Of a DNA stretch of 64,000 nucleotides, positions 1-8,447 are shown piece by piece. The notes beneath the pieces were generated by a model that searched no databases, had not been told where the DNA came from, and worked only from the letters and a program-made list of their open reading frames with translations. Every line of letters begins with the position of its first letter. The stretch's first letter is position 1. Position numbers and translations under genes: made by a program. Origin of the DNA: Borreliella andersonii (GTDB lineage: Bacteria > Spirochaetota > Spirochaetia > Borreliales > Borreliaceae); the NCBI RefSeq assembly GCF_032595875.1, contig NZ_CP132457.1, forward strand, positions 186,001-250,000. Reading direction: 5' to 3'.

Positions 1-529
1 AGCTTAAATTTTCAACGATTTTAAATTTATAATTGAATTCTTTAAAAACATCTTCAAGATTGTTCCCAATAAGCACTGAATTTGGATCAATCTGATTCAA
101 ATATTCAAACAAATCTTCCTTAGAAAAACACAAAATCTTCCCTGTCAATCCGCAATTTTTATAATGCCCAAGAAAATATTTACCTGCAGTAAAAGTTAAT
201 ACAATTACACTGGGGCTGTCTTTAACTGAATTTGCAAAAACATCTAATGTAGAAATATTGACAAAAGGAATAGAAAGACCTAAAGCAAGGCCTTTGACAA
301 AACTTAAACTAATTCTAAGGCCAGTAAAAGAACCAGGACCACAAGAATTTATAATTAATTCAATTTGATTAAGATCTATATTATTTTTAATTACAAAATC
401 ATTGAAAATTTTAGGTACACTAAAATTAAAATTTGATTTAAGTTCAAATATTGAAAAATTCTTATTATTAATTCTACAATAAACTATTAATGTTTTATAC
501 GAATATTCAAATGCAATTGTATTAATCAT
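1..529 (-). CDS. tsaB: TsaB, tRNA threonylcarbamoyladenosine subunit (3' end outside window)
   Basis: I translated this stretch by hand. An ATG at 529 opens a frame that runs off the left edge with no stop, giving about 176 residues. It carries the TsaB/TsaD-family signature CGPGSFTGLRISLSFVKGLA at about residues 64-83. TsaB is the non-catalytic ASKHA-fold partner of TsaD in the complex that makes t6A37 on ANN-decoding tRNAs in the cytoplasm. Its start overlaps the end of tsaE by 8 bases, so the two are probably co-translated. The C-terminus is missing only because of the window edge. Confidence 0.9.
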   Translation of the reverse strand, partial: MINTIAFEYSYKTLIVYCRINNKNFSIFELKSNFNFSVPKIFNDFVIKNNIDLNQIELIINSCGPGSFTGLRISLSFVKGLALGLSIPFVNISTLDVFANSVKDSPSVIVLTFTAGKYFLGHYKNCGLTGKILCFSKEDLFEYLNQIDPNSVLIGNNLEDVFKEFNYKFKIVENLS

Positions 530-935
530 TAAATTCTACAACCCTGCCTGAACCGACTATTTTAAAAGTTAAAGAAAATAATCTATCCTTTGGAACAATA
601 CTCAAAGCAATTTGTGGCCATTCAATAGCAATAATTGAGTCAAGGTCCATAAGTATTTCCAATCCCCCAACAAGCTCAAATTCTTCTAAAGAAGCCACTC
701 GATATAAATCAATATGATAAAATTTAAAATCTATAAAATCATAAACATTAACAATGTTATAAGTTGGACTTGTAAAATAAGAAATTCCAAGATTAAGGGC
801 AAGTCCTTTTAAAAAACTAGTTTTTCCAGATCCCATATCACCACTTAAAGCAAATACTTTACCAATCGGCAAAGGATAAAAAAAAGATTTGGAAAAATTT
901 ATCATTTTTTTTTTTGATTTAAATTCTAAAATCAA
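522..935 (-). CDS. tsaE: TsaE, ATPase of the t6A tRNA-modification complex
   Basis: A 137-residue P-loop protein with Walker A GDMGSGKTS near residue 32, the following SPTYNIVNVYD segment and a late IAIEWPQ motif (TsaE has E-W-P/A-E/D-R here). Length and order fit TsaE, which binds TsaB-TsaD and hydrolyses ATP during t6A synthesis. The start is a TTG that overlaps the TGA of the upstream gene (CTTGA), which suggests translational coupling. An internal ATG at codon 11 is the alternative start. tsaE and tsaB are neighbours in many bacteria, which supports both calls. Confidence 0.88.
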   Translation of the reverse strand: MILEFKSKKKMINFSKSFFYPLPIGKVFALSGDMGSGKTSFLKGLALNLGISYFTSPTYNIVNVYDFIDFKFYHIDLYRVASLEEFELVGGLEILMDLDSIIAIEWPQIALSIVPKDRLFSLTFKIVGSGRVVEFND

Positions 936-1192
936 GGAAGCTTACCTTTAAACTCCAAATCAATTACACGTCTTTTAATTGCAACCATTAGCTTTAAAAC
1001 AGGGTAATTTAAAAGATCTATAAAATCAATAGTGACATGCTTTTCTCCTAAGGGTGTAGCCTCAATTACAAACTTGACTTTTTTGATTTCTAAGATGTCA
1101 TTATACTTATAAATAACATCCGCAAAATATACATTTCTATAATGTATAAAACTCTCTTGCTTTTCAATATTATTAAGAGAAATAAGCTGCAC
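932..1192 (-). CDS. Small conserved hypothetical protein
   Basis: An 86-residue protein starting with GTG. An AAGGA Shine-Dalgarno sequence lies 8 bases upstream, which supports the start. There is no signal peptide or membrane segment. The sequence is mixed alpha/beta with several short beta-like stretches (VYFADVIY, VKFVIEATPL, HVTIDFIDLL), and I do not recognise a family. It is the first gene of the unit leading into tsaE-tsaB, and its stop overlaps the tsaE start. The upstream gap (1193-1405) separates it from rplT. The gene is probably real given its ribosome site and coupling, but its function is unknown. Confidence 0.65.
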   Translation of the reverse strand: MQLISLNNIEKQESFIHYRNVYFADVIYKYNDILEIKKVKFVIEATPLGEKHVTIDFIDLLNYPVLKLMVAIKRRVIDLEFKGKLP

Positions 1193-1385
1193 AATAATAA
1201 TCCTTAAAATAAATTAAACTCCCAAAAAGCCAACATAAGAATATTTTTATTTAGCGCTATTTTTCAAGGCGGAATTTTATTTTTTAACCTCTGAATTGCT
1301 TTTGGCTATCATTGACTAAAAATCTTCAAATTCCTAAATTTTATGAGATGTCGCAAAAAAATAACTCTAATTCTTAAAATTAAAC

Positions 1386-1404
1386 CTCCCAGGAGTTTTG
1401 ATTT
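1386..1404 (-). terminator. Possible weak terminator after rplT
   Basis: Just after the rplT stop the minus strand reads AAAACTCC-TG-GGAGGTTT followed by AATTTT. This could form a short hairpin with one bulge and a modest U-tract. The loop is very tight, so it is a weak candidate only. Nothing else stands out in 1193-1405. Confidence 0.3.
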
Positions 1405-1405
1405 T

Positions 1406-1753
1406 TTATTTTCTTATTTCTAAAACAATTTTTTTAAAAGCTTCAACATCTTCAATCGCCAAATTAGACAAAATTTTTCTATTAATTTTTATATTAGATT
1501 TCAACAAACCCTCAATAAATCTTGAATAAGTAACCCCAGTGTCACTTAAAGCAGCCGAAATTCTTGAAATCCACAAGCGCCTAAAATCTCTTTTTCTAGC
1601 CTTTCTATCTCTTGTAGCATACATCATACCCTTTCTCAAGGTATCTTTAGCTTTTTTATAATTGCTCTTTTTTGTACCCCAAAAACCTTTTGTTTTTTTT
1701 AAAATTCGCTTACGCCTTGCCACGTGAACTGTGCCGTTTTTAGCCCTAGCCAT
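1406..1753 (-). CDS. rplT: Ribosomal protein L20
   Basis: 115 residues, the usual L20 length. It has the basic N-terminus (MARAKNGTVHVARRKRILKK), the conserved KGFWGTKKSNYKKAKDTLRKG region, RDRKARKRDFRRLWI at about residues 49-63, and a C-terminal domain ending EDVEAFKKIV. L20 binds 23S rRNA early in 50S assembly. The ATG at 1753 is preceded by AGGAG. It is the last gene of infC-rpmI-rplT, 20 bases after rpmI. In other bacteria L20 represses this operon through the leader; I did not identify such a leader here. Confidence 0.97.
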   Translation of the reverse strand: MARAKNGTVHVARRKRILKKTKGFWGTKKSNYKKAKDTLRKGMMYATRDRKARKRDFRRLWISRISAALSDTGVTYSRFIEGLLKSNIKINRKILSNLAIEDVEAFKKIVLEIRK

Positions 1754-1773
1754 ATCTATCTCCTAAAATTATT

Positions 1774-1974
1774 TTAACCATAAGGTAATAAAGTTTTAAC
1801 CCTTTTAACTTCAAAACAAGAGAGATTGCCCGATTTTCTTAAATTTCTTTTGCGCTTAGAAGATTTTTTTGTCAAAATATGCCTTAAATTTTGTTTTTTA
1901 TGTTTAACTTTACCACTTACAGTAAAAGAATACCTTTTTTTTGCACTTTTGCGTGTTTTCATTTTATTTGCCAT
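1774..1974 (-). CDS. rpmI: Ribosomal protein L35
   Basis: 66 residues, the standard L35 size. It is strongly basic, with [18 protein letters not shown] at the N-terminus and the family's [17 protein letters not shown] segment (residues 32-48). L35 is a small 50S protein. The start ATG at 1974 follows an AAAGGGG ribosome site. It sits between infC and rplT in the classical order, with short spacers on both sides. Confidence 0.97.
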   Translation of the reverse strand: MANKMKTRKSAKKRYSFTVSGKVKHKKQNLRHILTKKSSKRKRNLRKSGNLSCFEVKRVKTLLPYG

Positions 1975-2004
1975 TTCATCCCCTTTAATATAATATTCTA
2001 ATAT

Positions 2005-2565
2005 TCATTTTTTAAACTTAGGCGCTACAATCAAAAACATTGTTTTGCCCTCCATTTTAGCCGCAGATTCCAAAACATAATTCACATCCCCTACTTTTTC
2101 AAGAATGCTATTTAATATGCCATACCCTAAATATGTATGAGCAAGTTCACGACCTCTAAATCTTATTGTAACTTTAACCTTATTGCCATCTTTGAGAAAA
2201 CCTAAAATGTTTTTTGATTTAAAATCAAGGTCATGAGCATCTATCTTGGGCTGCATTCTGACTTCCTTAAGCTTAATTACTTTTTGATTCTTTTTTTGCT
2301 CTTTTTGACGCTTTTCTTGATGGAATTTATATTTTCCATAATCAATAATCTTACAAACCGGAGGAGATACATTGGGAGAAACCTCAACCAAATCAAGTCC
2401 CGCTTCTTTTGCTTTTTTAATAGCATCTTCAATCGATAAAACCTCTTGTGTTCCATTTTCAAAAATAACTCTTACTTCACGAGCCTTAATTCTGTAATTA
2501 ATTTTCAATTCCTTGTCATTTGATCTGGCCCTATCCCTATCTCTATTGGCATTTCTATTTATCAT
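2005..2565 (-). CDS. infC: Translation initiation factor IF-3
   Basis: 186 residues. The N-terminal domain has the [16 protein letters not shown] motif and [16 protein letters not shown]-type text ([20 protein letters not shown]). [18 protein letters not shown] leads to the linker, and the C-terminal domain has [17 protein letters not shown] and [15 protein letters not shown]-3 keeps 30S subunits apart and proofreads initiator tRNA. The ORF begins with ATG rather than the rare AUU used in E. coli. An in-frame stop precedes this ATG, and AGGAG lies about 14 bases upstream. The Arg/Asp/Asn-rich first 18 residues form a short extra tail. Confidence 0.97.
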   Translation of the reverse strand: MINRNANRDRDRARSNDKELKINYRIKAREVRVIFENGTQEVLSIEDAIKKAKEAGLDLVEVSPNVSPPVCKIIDYGKYKFHQEKRQKEQKKNQKVIKLKEVRMQPKIDAHDLDFKSKNILGFLKDGNKVKVTIRFRGRELAHTYLGYGILNSILEKVGDVNYVLESAAKMEGKTMFLIVAPKFKK

Positions 2566-2619
2566 CTATAAAATATATACTCCTAAATCAATTGATAATT
2601 AACATTAATACTTAATTTT

Positions 2620-2649
2620 ATTATACATTCACTAAAAAGTAAATTCTAA
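2620..2649 (-). promoter_or_regulatory. Candidate sigma-70 promoter for infC-rpmI-rplT
   Basis: The minus strand has a perfect TATAAT -10 at 2625-2620. The -35 region around 2644-2649 is poor (TTAGAA). It lies about 55 bases before the infC start in the 203-base divergent gap 2566-2768. Confidence 0.45.
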
Positions 2650-2768
2650 GAATATGTTTACAAAAAGTAGTAAAAATAAATAACATTAATAAACAAATAT
2701 CTAAATCACACAAGTTTTTAGTCAATCAATTGATTTAAAAAACGTTTAAAAGTAGAATTGTAATTACA

Positions 2769-3422
2769 ATGAGTTTATTTTTATTAACAAGTTTACCACT
2801 AATATTAAAAATATATATGAATGTTCGGTTAAAACAAAGTCAAACAAAAAATACTCAAGTCCATGCCTTAGCAATATTTCTTGCAATAACAATGTTTTCT
2901 TTTCTTTATTTAACTCAAGAATTTATTCTATACAGATCATTTGAATTAGATTACACATCGAGAATAAGCCTAGGGATTTCAATATTTATTAAAGAACACT
3001 TATACTACTATATATTCCCACTATTAATATTTATATTTTTTTTTACTCTAAATGAAAATTCTTTATTTAAAAAAAAATTAACAATTCTCATATATTTCGC
3101 ATTTGGACTAATATTTTCTAAAAACTTAGAAATAATAATTCTAAATAGCAAAATCTTTGGGGTCTATGAATATATCCAATTACCAATACTTAATGCAATA
3201 GAGTTAATATTTTCAGCCACAATTTTTGAAAAGAAAATTAAAAAATGTCAAAAATACTCGACAAAAGAATACAAAATCATTCTTTCTCCTATTCTATTTT
3301 TAGGATTATTTATTGCAACTTTAAAAACATTAATTCTAACAAACATGAGCATCTATGCGATAATAATACTTGGATTGGTTTTAATATACATGGCTATTAA
3401 TAATAAGTATCCTGGTAAATAA
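2769..3422 (+). CDS. Integral membrane protein, function unknown
   Basis: 217 residues with about six hydrophobic helices: residues 1-16, 31-50, 70-98, 105-122, 140-160 and 175-212. Charged residues are confined to short loops. There is no recognisable transporter or enzyme motif. The ATG at 2769 lacks a clear Shine-Dalgarno sequence. One base separates its stop from the following lipoprotein gene, so the two probably form a bicistronic unit acting at the envelope. Composition is K/I/L/F-rich, typical of plus-strand genes here. I do not recognise the family. Confidence 0.75.
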   Translation: MSLFLLTSLPLILKIYMNVRLKQSQTKNTQVHALAIFLAITMFSFLYLTQEFILYRSFELDYTSRISLGISIFIKEHLYYYIFPLLIFIFFFTLNENSLFKKKLTILIYFAFGLIFSKNLEIIILNSKIFGVYEYIQLPILNAIELIFSATIFEKKIKKCQKYSTKEYKIILSPILFLGLFIATLKTLILTNMSIYAIIILGLVLIYMAINNKYPGK

Positions 3423-3423
3423 A

Positions 3424-4164
3424 ATGTCTGGCCCAAAAACACTTATTATAATAGCGATCTTAGTAATTTCAACACAAGGATGCAAAGAATCTTCCATTAT
3501 TGAAAAACAATTTAATTACGCAATAATTTTCTCAGATGCAACTGAATACTTTTTTGAAATCCAAAAAACTCCATTTATAAAAAACGAAATACTATTTATA
3601 AATGACAAAAATTTAAACATTGTAAAAGACAAGCTTACAACAACAAAAAAAATACTATTAACCCACAAATCAAATAATGAAATTCTAAATAACGAAATTC
3701 TAAAAGAAAAAATTTTTTATCTATCAAAAATAAAATTTTCACTAAAAAAATCTATTGATTTTCTGCTTAACGGAAAATCAATAGACTTGCAAAAAACATT
3801 ACTATTTAGAGACAAATCCCTAAATAGCGAAGACCTTGAATACTTAGAAAAAAAAGGCAAAGAAAAAAATGTTAATATTACCCTAATAAACGAAAAAAAC
3901 ATATCCTATATTCAAACATTCATTACTCCTCAAATAAAAACAATAATATTATTCTCTTTAAGGGATAATATTATTATTTTAAAAAAGATATTAAACTCAC
4001 CTTTTTTCAAAAATATAAAATTTATATTAATTGGCAATACAAGAAAAGACTTAAAAATTATTAAACTAAAATATACAATTACTCTTAAAGAGTCTGATTT
4101 AATGAAAATAGCAAAAGACGTTGAAAAAAATTTTCAATATGAATTTAACATTTATAAAGAATAA
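3424..4164 (+). CDS. Putative lipoprotein
   Basis: 246 residues. Positions 1-19 form a signal peptide ending in STQGC, so Cys20 would be lipidated by Lgt and cleaved by LspA. The mature part is Lys/Ile/Asn-rich with alternating helices and strands (NYAIIFSDATEYFF, IILFSLRDNIIIL, KFILIGNTRKDL). The pattern loosely recalls a Rossmann-like periplasmic binding fold, but there is no motif strong enough to name it. From memory it corresponds to the lipoprotein BB0193. It follows the membrane protein at 2769 with a one-base gap. Confidence 0.8.
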   Translation: MSGPKTLIIIAILVISTQGCKESSIIEKQFNYAIIFSDATEYFFEIQKTPFIKNEILFINDKNLNIVKDKLTTTKKILLTHKSNNEILNNEILKEKIFYLSKIKFSLKKSIDFLLNGKSIDLQKTLLFRDKSLNSEDLEYLEKKGKEKNVNITLINEKNISYIQTFITPQIKTIILFSLRDNIIILKKILNSPFFKNIKFILIGNTRKDLKIIKLKYTITLKESDLMKIAKDVEKNFQYEFNIYKE

Positions 4165-4220
4165 AAATTAATAAATTTAAAGCTAAAACATACCAACAAA
4201 TAAATAATTATAAATAAAAT

Positions 4221-5030
4221 TTAATGCAGCAATAAAAGATCTTTAAAGTTATTGTATACTGCAATAGCAACATCATTAACAGAGCAATTTTTAATCCTTG
4301 CAATCTCAAGGCATATATATCCTAAAAACAAAGGTGAATTAATTTTACCTCTCAGTGGCACCGGAGCTAAAAAGGGACTATCCGTTTCTATTAAAAGATC
4401 ATTAATATTTAATTTGCCAACAACAATCCTTAAAGGTTGTGCATTTTTAAAGGTTATATTACCCGAAAAAGAAACTTTAAATCCTAAATCAATAAATTTT
4501 TTAGCATACTCATAAGTTCCTGAATAACAATGCAATATGCCCCTATTTAAAAAATTTAAAGACTTTACAATATTATAGGTATCCTCATAAGCATCCCTTA
4601 TATGCAAAATAACTGGCTTTTTATATTTATCAGCCAAATACAATTGCTCTTCAAAAGCTTTAATTTGAAATCTCTTGTTATCTGTTTTAAAATAATCAAG
4701 ACCCATCTCTCCAACAGCAACAACATTTTCACTAATCAAAATTTTTTCAAGCTGTTTAATATCATCTTTAAAATGATCACTTAAATTTAAAGGATGAATA
4801 CCTGATGTTAAAAACACATTAGAATAAGGGCTTAAAAGATCTTTTCTATCATTAAAATCACTAGGATGCAAGCCAACATCAAGAAAATAACAAAAGCCGT
4901 TTTTAAAACATTCATCAATAACGTAATCGATATCCAAAGATCTCTTCTTTAATTCATAAAAATGAACATGAGTATCTATTAATTTATCAAAAAAAATGGA
5001 TTTTTCAGTTTCAAGTAAATAGTCCATCAT
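4221..5030 (-). CDS. tatD: TatD-family metal-dependent hydrolase/DNase
   Basis: 269 residues with the complete amidohydrolase metal-ligand set of the TatD family: DTHVH near residue 19, GEMGLDY near 107, VILHIRD near 140, GILHCYSG near 165 and IETDSPFLAP near 217. TatD proteins are cytoplasmic Mg-dependent nucleases (3'-5' exonuclease in E. coli). Two ATG codons sit at the start. The first overlaps the stop of the upstream TPR gene (ATGA), so translation is probably coupled. It converges with the lipoprotein at 3424; I saw no clear terminator in the 56-base gap. Confidence 0.92.
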   Translation of the reverse strand: MMDYLLETEKSIFFDKLIDTHVHFYELKKRSLDIDYVIDECFKNGFCYFLDVGLHPSDFNDRKDLLSPYSNVFLTSGIHPLNLSDHFKDDIKQLEKILISENVVAVGEMGLDYFKTDNKRFQIKAFEEQLYLADKYKKPVILHIRDAYEDTYNIVKSLNFLNRGILHCYSGTYEYAKKFIDLGFKVSFSGNITFKNAQPLRIVVGKLNINDLLIETDSPFLAPVPLRGKINSPLFLGYICLEIARIKNCSVNDVAIAVYNNFKDLLLLH

Positions 5031-6169
5031 TCCACCATTTTTTTCCTAAGAGCCGCAATGTAGTCAATAACAACAATATTTTTCATACCAAGCTGTAAAA
5101 AGCTTGATAAAATATCAACAGCATTTCCAATTTGCCCTAATGCTTCATAACATTCAGCAGCATTAACATACAATGCCGAATTTTTAGGATTGTTTTTAAT
5201 TAAACTTTTAATAGCTATTAATGCTTCTTCATATTTACCTTGCTCCTTTTGAATAAGAGCAAGTCCAAGTATGGCAAACATATCAAAATCAACATCAAGA
5301 GCCTTTCTATAGTAAATTTGAGAATTTTCATAATCATTTAAATAGCGATAAGCATCTCCTACTCTTGTAAGAACCAAATTATTTTTTGGATCTTTTTCGA
5401 TAATATCAAGCCAATATTTTAAAGCCTCTTTGTACTCTTTATTCCCCCTATAACAATCAGCAAGTCCAAAAACAGCGTAAAAATTGCTAGGTGAAATTTC
5501 TAAAGCTTTTTTAAAAAAATAAATTCCTCTGGTAAATTCCCTTAGCTTACGATAACAATTACCAATTGAAGTTAATACCCTAACATCAACCTTGGATTGA
5601 TTCAATTCATACATTTTAAGCCAATACTTTAAAGCTTCTTTGTATTCTTTAAAGTCATAATATAAATGACCAATACCTACAAGAGCATAATCATTATCAG
5701 GCATTAACTCCATTACCTTAAGATAAATTTGCTTAGATTTTTGAAAATTTTTTAGCTTCCTGTAAGATGCCGCAACTCTTGTTAAAACTGTTATATTTTC
5801 AGGATCATATTTTAAATATTCTTCCCATATGTCTGTGGCTTTTTTATAATTATCTAAACTTCTGTAACAATCTCCAAGCCCAAAAAGAGCATAATTGTTG
5901 CTTGGATGCTTAACAAGACATTTTTGATAATAAACTATTGCTTTATCGTAATTATTCTTCTTCCTTTCAATATCTCCAAGTCCAACAAGAGCATAATTAT
6001 TCTCATTATCCTTTTCAAGGATATCAGAAAATAAACTTTCTGCTTCAGAGAGTCTTTCTTCTTTGATTAACTGATACCCTCTTTTTGATTTCTCAGTAAC
6101 ATCAAGAAGCTGGTCATCAGGAATACTCGAGAGATCTTCTAAAGCATCTAAAATTTTTTCATCTAACAT
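5027..6169 (-). CDS. Tetratricopeptide-repeat protein
   Basis: 380 residues made almost wholly of TPR units from about residue 30 onward. They are recognisable by the recurring NNYALVGLGDIERKKNNYDKA, NYALFGLGDCYRSLDNYKKA and NLVLTRVGDAYRYLNDYENS phrases, about nine 34-36-residue repeats. There is no signal peptide, so it is probably a cytosolic protein-protein scaffold. Overlap with tatD suggests co-expression, but the partner is not evident. From memory this is BB0195. Confidence 0.88.
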   Translation of the reverse strand: MLDEKILDALEDLSSIPDDQLLDVTEKSKRGYQLIKEERLSEAESLFSDILEKDNENNYALVGLGDIERKKNNYDKAIVYYQKCLVKHPSNNYALFGLGDCYRSLDNYKKATDIWEEYLKYDPENITVLTRVAASYRKLKNFQKSKQIYLKVMELMPDNDYALVGIGHLYYDFKEYKEALKYWLKMYELNQSKVDVRVLTSIGNCYRKLREFTRGIYFFKKALEISPSNFYAVFGLADCYRGNKEYKEALKYWLDIIEKDPKNNLVLTRVGDAYRYLNDYENSQIYYRKALDVDFDMFAILGLALIQKEQGKYEEALIAIKSLIKNNPKNSALYVNAAECYEALGQIGNAVDILSSFLQLGMKNIVVIDYIAALRKKMVE

Positions 6170-6510
6170 AAATACCCCTTTTAAATCGGTTTATCAAAGA
6201 TATAACTTTAGCTACCTCAAACACACCACAAATAATAATACGTAAAGCTCAATTTCTATATAAATACAACAAAATCTAATCTAACTTTAATATCCAACTT
6301 AATAACATTCATTATATAAAAAAACATGAAAAAATATAATTGATTTTTTTTAAATCAAACTTATTCCATTTATTTCATAAAAAAAAAGTTTCAAAAAAAG
6401 AATATTAAAATAAAACATAAACACAAGCATACACACAAAACTTATTAAAAATTCTAACAAAAAAATCTAAAATTAATATAAACTATTACTATCTTTCAGG
6501 AGAAATCATA
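6170..6510. other. 341-base divergent intergenic region between TPR gene and prfA
   Basis: Strongly A-rich spacer that must hold promoters for both flanking genes. I see a short inverted repeat, TTGATTT (6340-6346) and AAATCAA (6352-6358), around a T-rich loop. A good AGGAG ribosome site for prfA lies near 6499. No convincing -35/-10 pair, RNA gene or ORF stands out. Confidence 0.5.
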
Positions 6511-7584
6511 ATGTTTTTAGAAAAATTAAATTCAGCGACAAGTAAGATTAAGTTAATAGAAGAAAAATTGCAAGATATAAATCTAATTAAAGATCAAAAA
6601 AAATATTCAAAAATAATAAAAGAATATACATATTTAGAAAAAATAAATACTAAAAAAATTGAATACGAAAAAATACTAAGTCAAATTAATGATAACAAAA
6701 CGATCTTCGAAAAAGAAGAACAGCAAGAAATGAAAGAGCTGATAAAACAAGAACTAATTGATCTAGATAAAAAAAAAGAAGATCTTGAACATCAAATAAA
6801 AATACTACTTTTACATCAAGATGAAAATGATAGCAAAAATATAATAATAGAAATTAGGGCTGGAACAGGTGGAGAAGAAGCTGCTCTTTTTGCAAACAAT
6901 CTTTATAGCATGTATATAAAATATTCAGAGAAAAAAAAATGGAAAACAGGAATCATAAACTTCAATGAAACAGAACTTGGGGGTTTTAAAGAAATAATCT
7001 TTGAAATTAAAGGAAAAGATGTATTTAAAAAATTAAAATACGAAAGTGGTGTTCACAGGGTGCAAAGAATCCCCATAACAGAATCTAACGGAAGGCTTCA
7101 AACTTCGGCTGCTACAGTAGCAGTGCTACCTAATATTGAAGAAACTGAAATTGATATCAATGAGAAAGATTTAAGAATTGACGTTTACAGATCATCTGGA
7201 GCTGGCGGACAACACGTCAATACAACTGATTCTGCCGTCAGAATAACGCACTTACCAACAGGAATTGTTGTACAGTGCCAAAACGAAAGAAGTCAGCATA
7301 AAAACAAAGATCAAGCAATGAAAATATTAAGAGCAAGACTTTATGAATTTGAAGATTCCAAAAAACAAGAGCAAAGGTCAAGCAATAGAAAACAACAAGT
7401 CGGCTCAGGAGATAGATCTGAAAGAATTAGAACCTATAATTTTCCTCAAAATAGAATAACAGATCATAGAGCAAACATCACTCTTTATAAATTAGAAGAA
7501 TTTATGCAAGGAGAACTTGATCCACTTCTTGACCCCTTGATGATAGCACTTCAAGAAAAAGAATTAAAAATCAGCAACATATAG
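6511..7584 (+). CDS. prfA: Peptide chain release factor 1
   Basis: 357 residues. The catalytic GGQ loop is at residues 232-234 (SSGAGGQHVNTTDSAVR). The codon-recognition tripeptide is PIT at 188-190 (HRVQRIPITESNGR), the RF1-type PxT motif, whereas RF2 has SPF. This makes it the UAA/UAG factor. The first 100 residues are the coiled N-terminal domain. The start is preceded by an AGGAG sequence. It heads the prfA-prmC-rel run; PrmC, encoded next, methylates the GGQ glutamine. Confidence 0.97.
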   Translation: MFLEKLNSATSKIKLIEEKLQDINLIKDQKKYSKIIKEYTYLEKINTKKIEYEKILSQINDNKTIFEKEEQQEMKELIKQELIDLDKKKEDLEHQIKILLLHQDENDSKNIIIEIRAGTGGEEAALFANNLYSMYIKYSEKKKWKTGIINFNETELGGFKEIIFEIKGKDVFKKLKYESGVHRVQRIPITESNGRLQTSAATVAVLPNIEETEIDINEKDLRIDVYRSSGAGGQHVNTTDSAVRITHLPTGIVVQCQNERSQHKNKDQAMKILRARLYEFEDSKKQEQRSSNRKQQVGSGDRSERIRTYNFPQNRITDHRANITLYKLEEFMQGELDPLLDPLMIALQEKELKISNI

Positions 7585-7586
7585 CA

Positions 7587-8447
7587 ATGAATATAAACGA
7601 AGTTATAAATTATGCTAAAAATAAAAATTTAGATACAATAGAGGCACTGCTAATACTTGAATTAATTTTAAAAACCAGAAAAGAATTAATAATTGCAAAT
7701 ATAAAAAAAAGCTTAACAAAAAAAGAAGAAAAACTTTTTTTTAATCAAATAGACAAAATAGAAAAAGGAATTCCTATTCACTACATTCTTCAAAAGAAAG
7801 AGTTTATGGGGATTGAATTTACTCTAAACAAACACGTATTAATACCAAGATTTGATACAGAATGTTTAGCTGAAGAAGCCTTAACTCAAATTCAACAAAA
7901 TGGTTTTAAAAAAATATTAGACTTATGCTGCGGCAGTGGGTGCATAGGGCTTTCGATTGCCTATTACATGAAAAAAAAAGTAATACTCTCAGATATTTCA
8001 ACAAAAGCTTTACAAATAGTCGAAAAAAATACAAAAAAGCTCAAACTTGAAAAATTTGTAGAAATAATTCACTCTAATTTGCTAAAATGTATAAAGGGAA
8101 AGCTTGATATAATTATCACAAATCCTCCTTATTTAAACAAAGAAGAATTAGAAATAAAAAATAAAATAGAAAAAGAACCCCCAAAAGCTCTCTTGGGATT
8201 TGGAAAAGATGGGCTTAATATTTCTAGAAAAATATTAAGCCAAGCAAAAGAAAAGCTTAACCCAAATGGGCTAATAATAATAGAATCGGCTCCTTGGCAA
8301 ATAAAAAGCCTGAAGGATTTTGCAATCAAAAAAGGATTTTCATATTTAAAAACAATTTATGATCTTGAAAAAAGAGAAAGAGCACTAATATTAGGACAAA
8401 GAGATGATACAAGCATACGAGATTGCACACTTAATAAAGATAAATGA
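7587..8447 (+). CDS. prmC: Release factor glutamine methyltransferase PrmC/HemK
   Basis: 286 residues. The substrate-binding N-domain is followed by LIPRFDTECL (the PRxDTE motif) at 85-94, the SAM-binding motif LDLCCGSGCIGLS at 111-123, and the catalytic NPPY at 179-182. PrmC N5-methylates the glutamine of the GGQ loop in RF1/RF2. It starts two bases after prfA stops, so enzyme and substrate are co-transcribed. Its last 44 bases overlap the rel start in another frame. Confidence 0.95.
   Translation: MNINEVINYAKNKNLDTIEALLILELILKTRKELIIANIKKSLTKKEEKLFFNQIDKIEKGIPIHYILQKKEFMGIEFTLNKHVLIPRFDTECLAEEALTQIQQNGFKKILDLCCGSGCIGLSIAYYMKKKVILSDISTKALQIVEKNTKKLKLEKFVEIIHSNLLKCIKGKLDIIITNPPYLNKEELEIKNKIEKEPPKALLGFGKDGLNISRKILSQAKEKLNPNGLIIIESAPWQIKSLKDFAIKKGFSYLKTIYDLEKRERALILGQRDDTSIRDCTLNKDK

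Noticed and set aside
2233-2439. Plus-strand ORF opposite infC
   Set aside because: Lies wholly inside infC; hydrophobic product is the complement of Lys-rich codons; no ribosome site.
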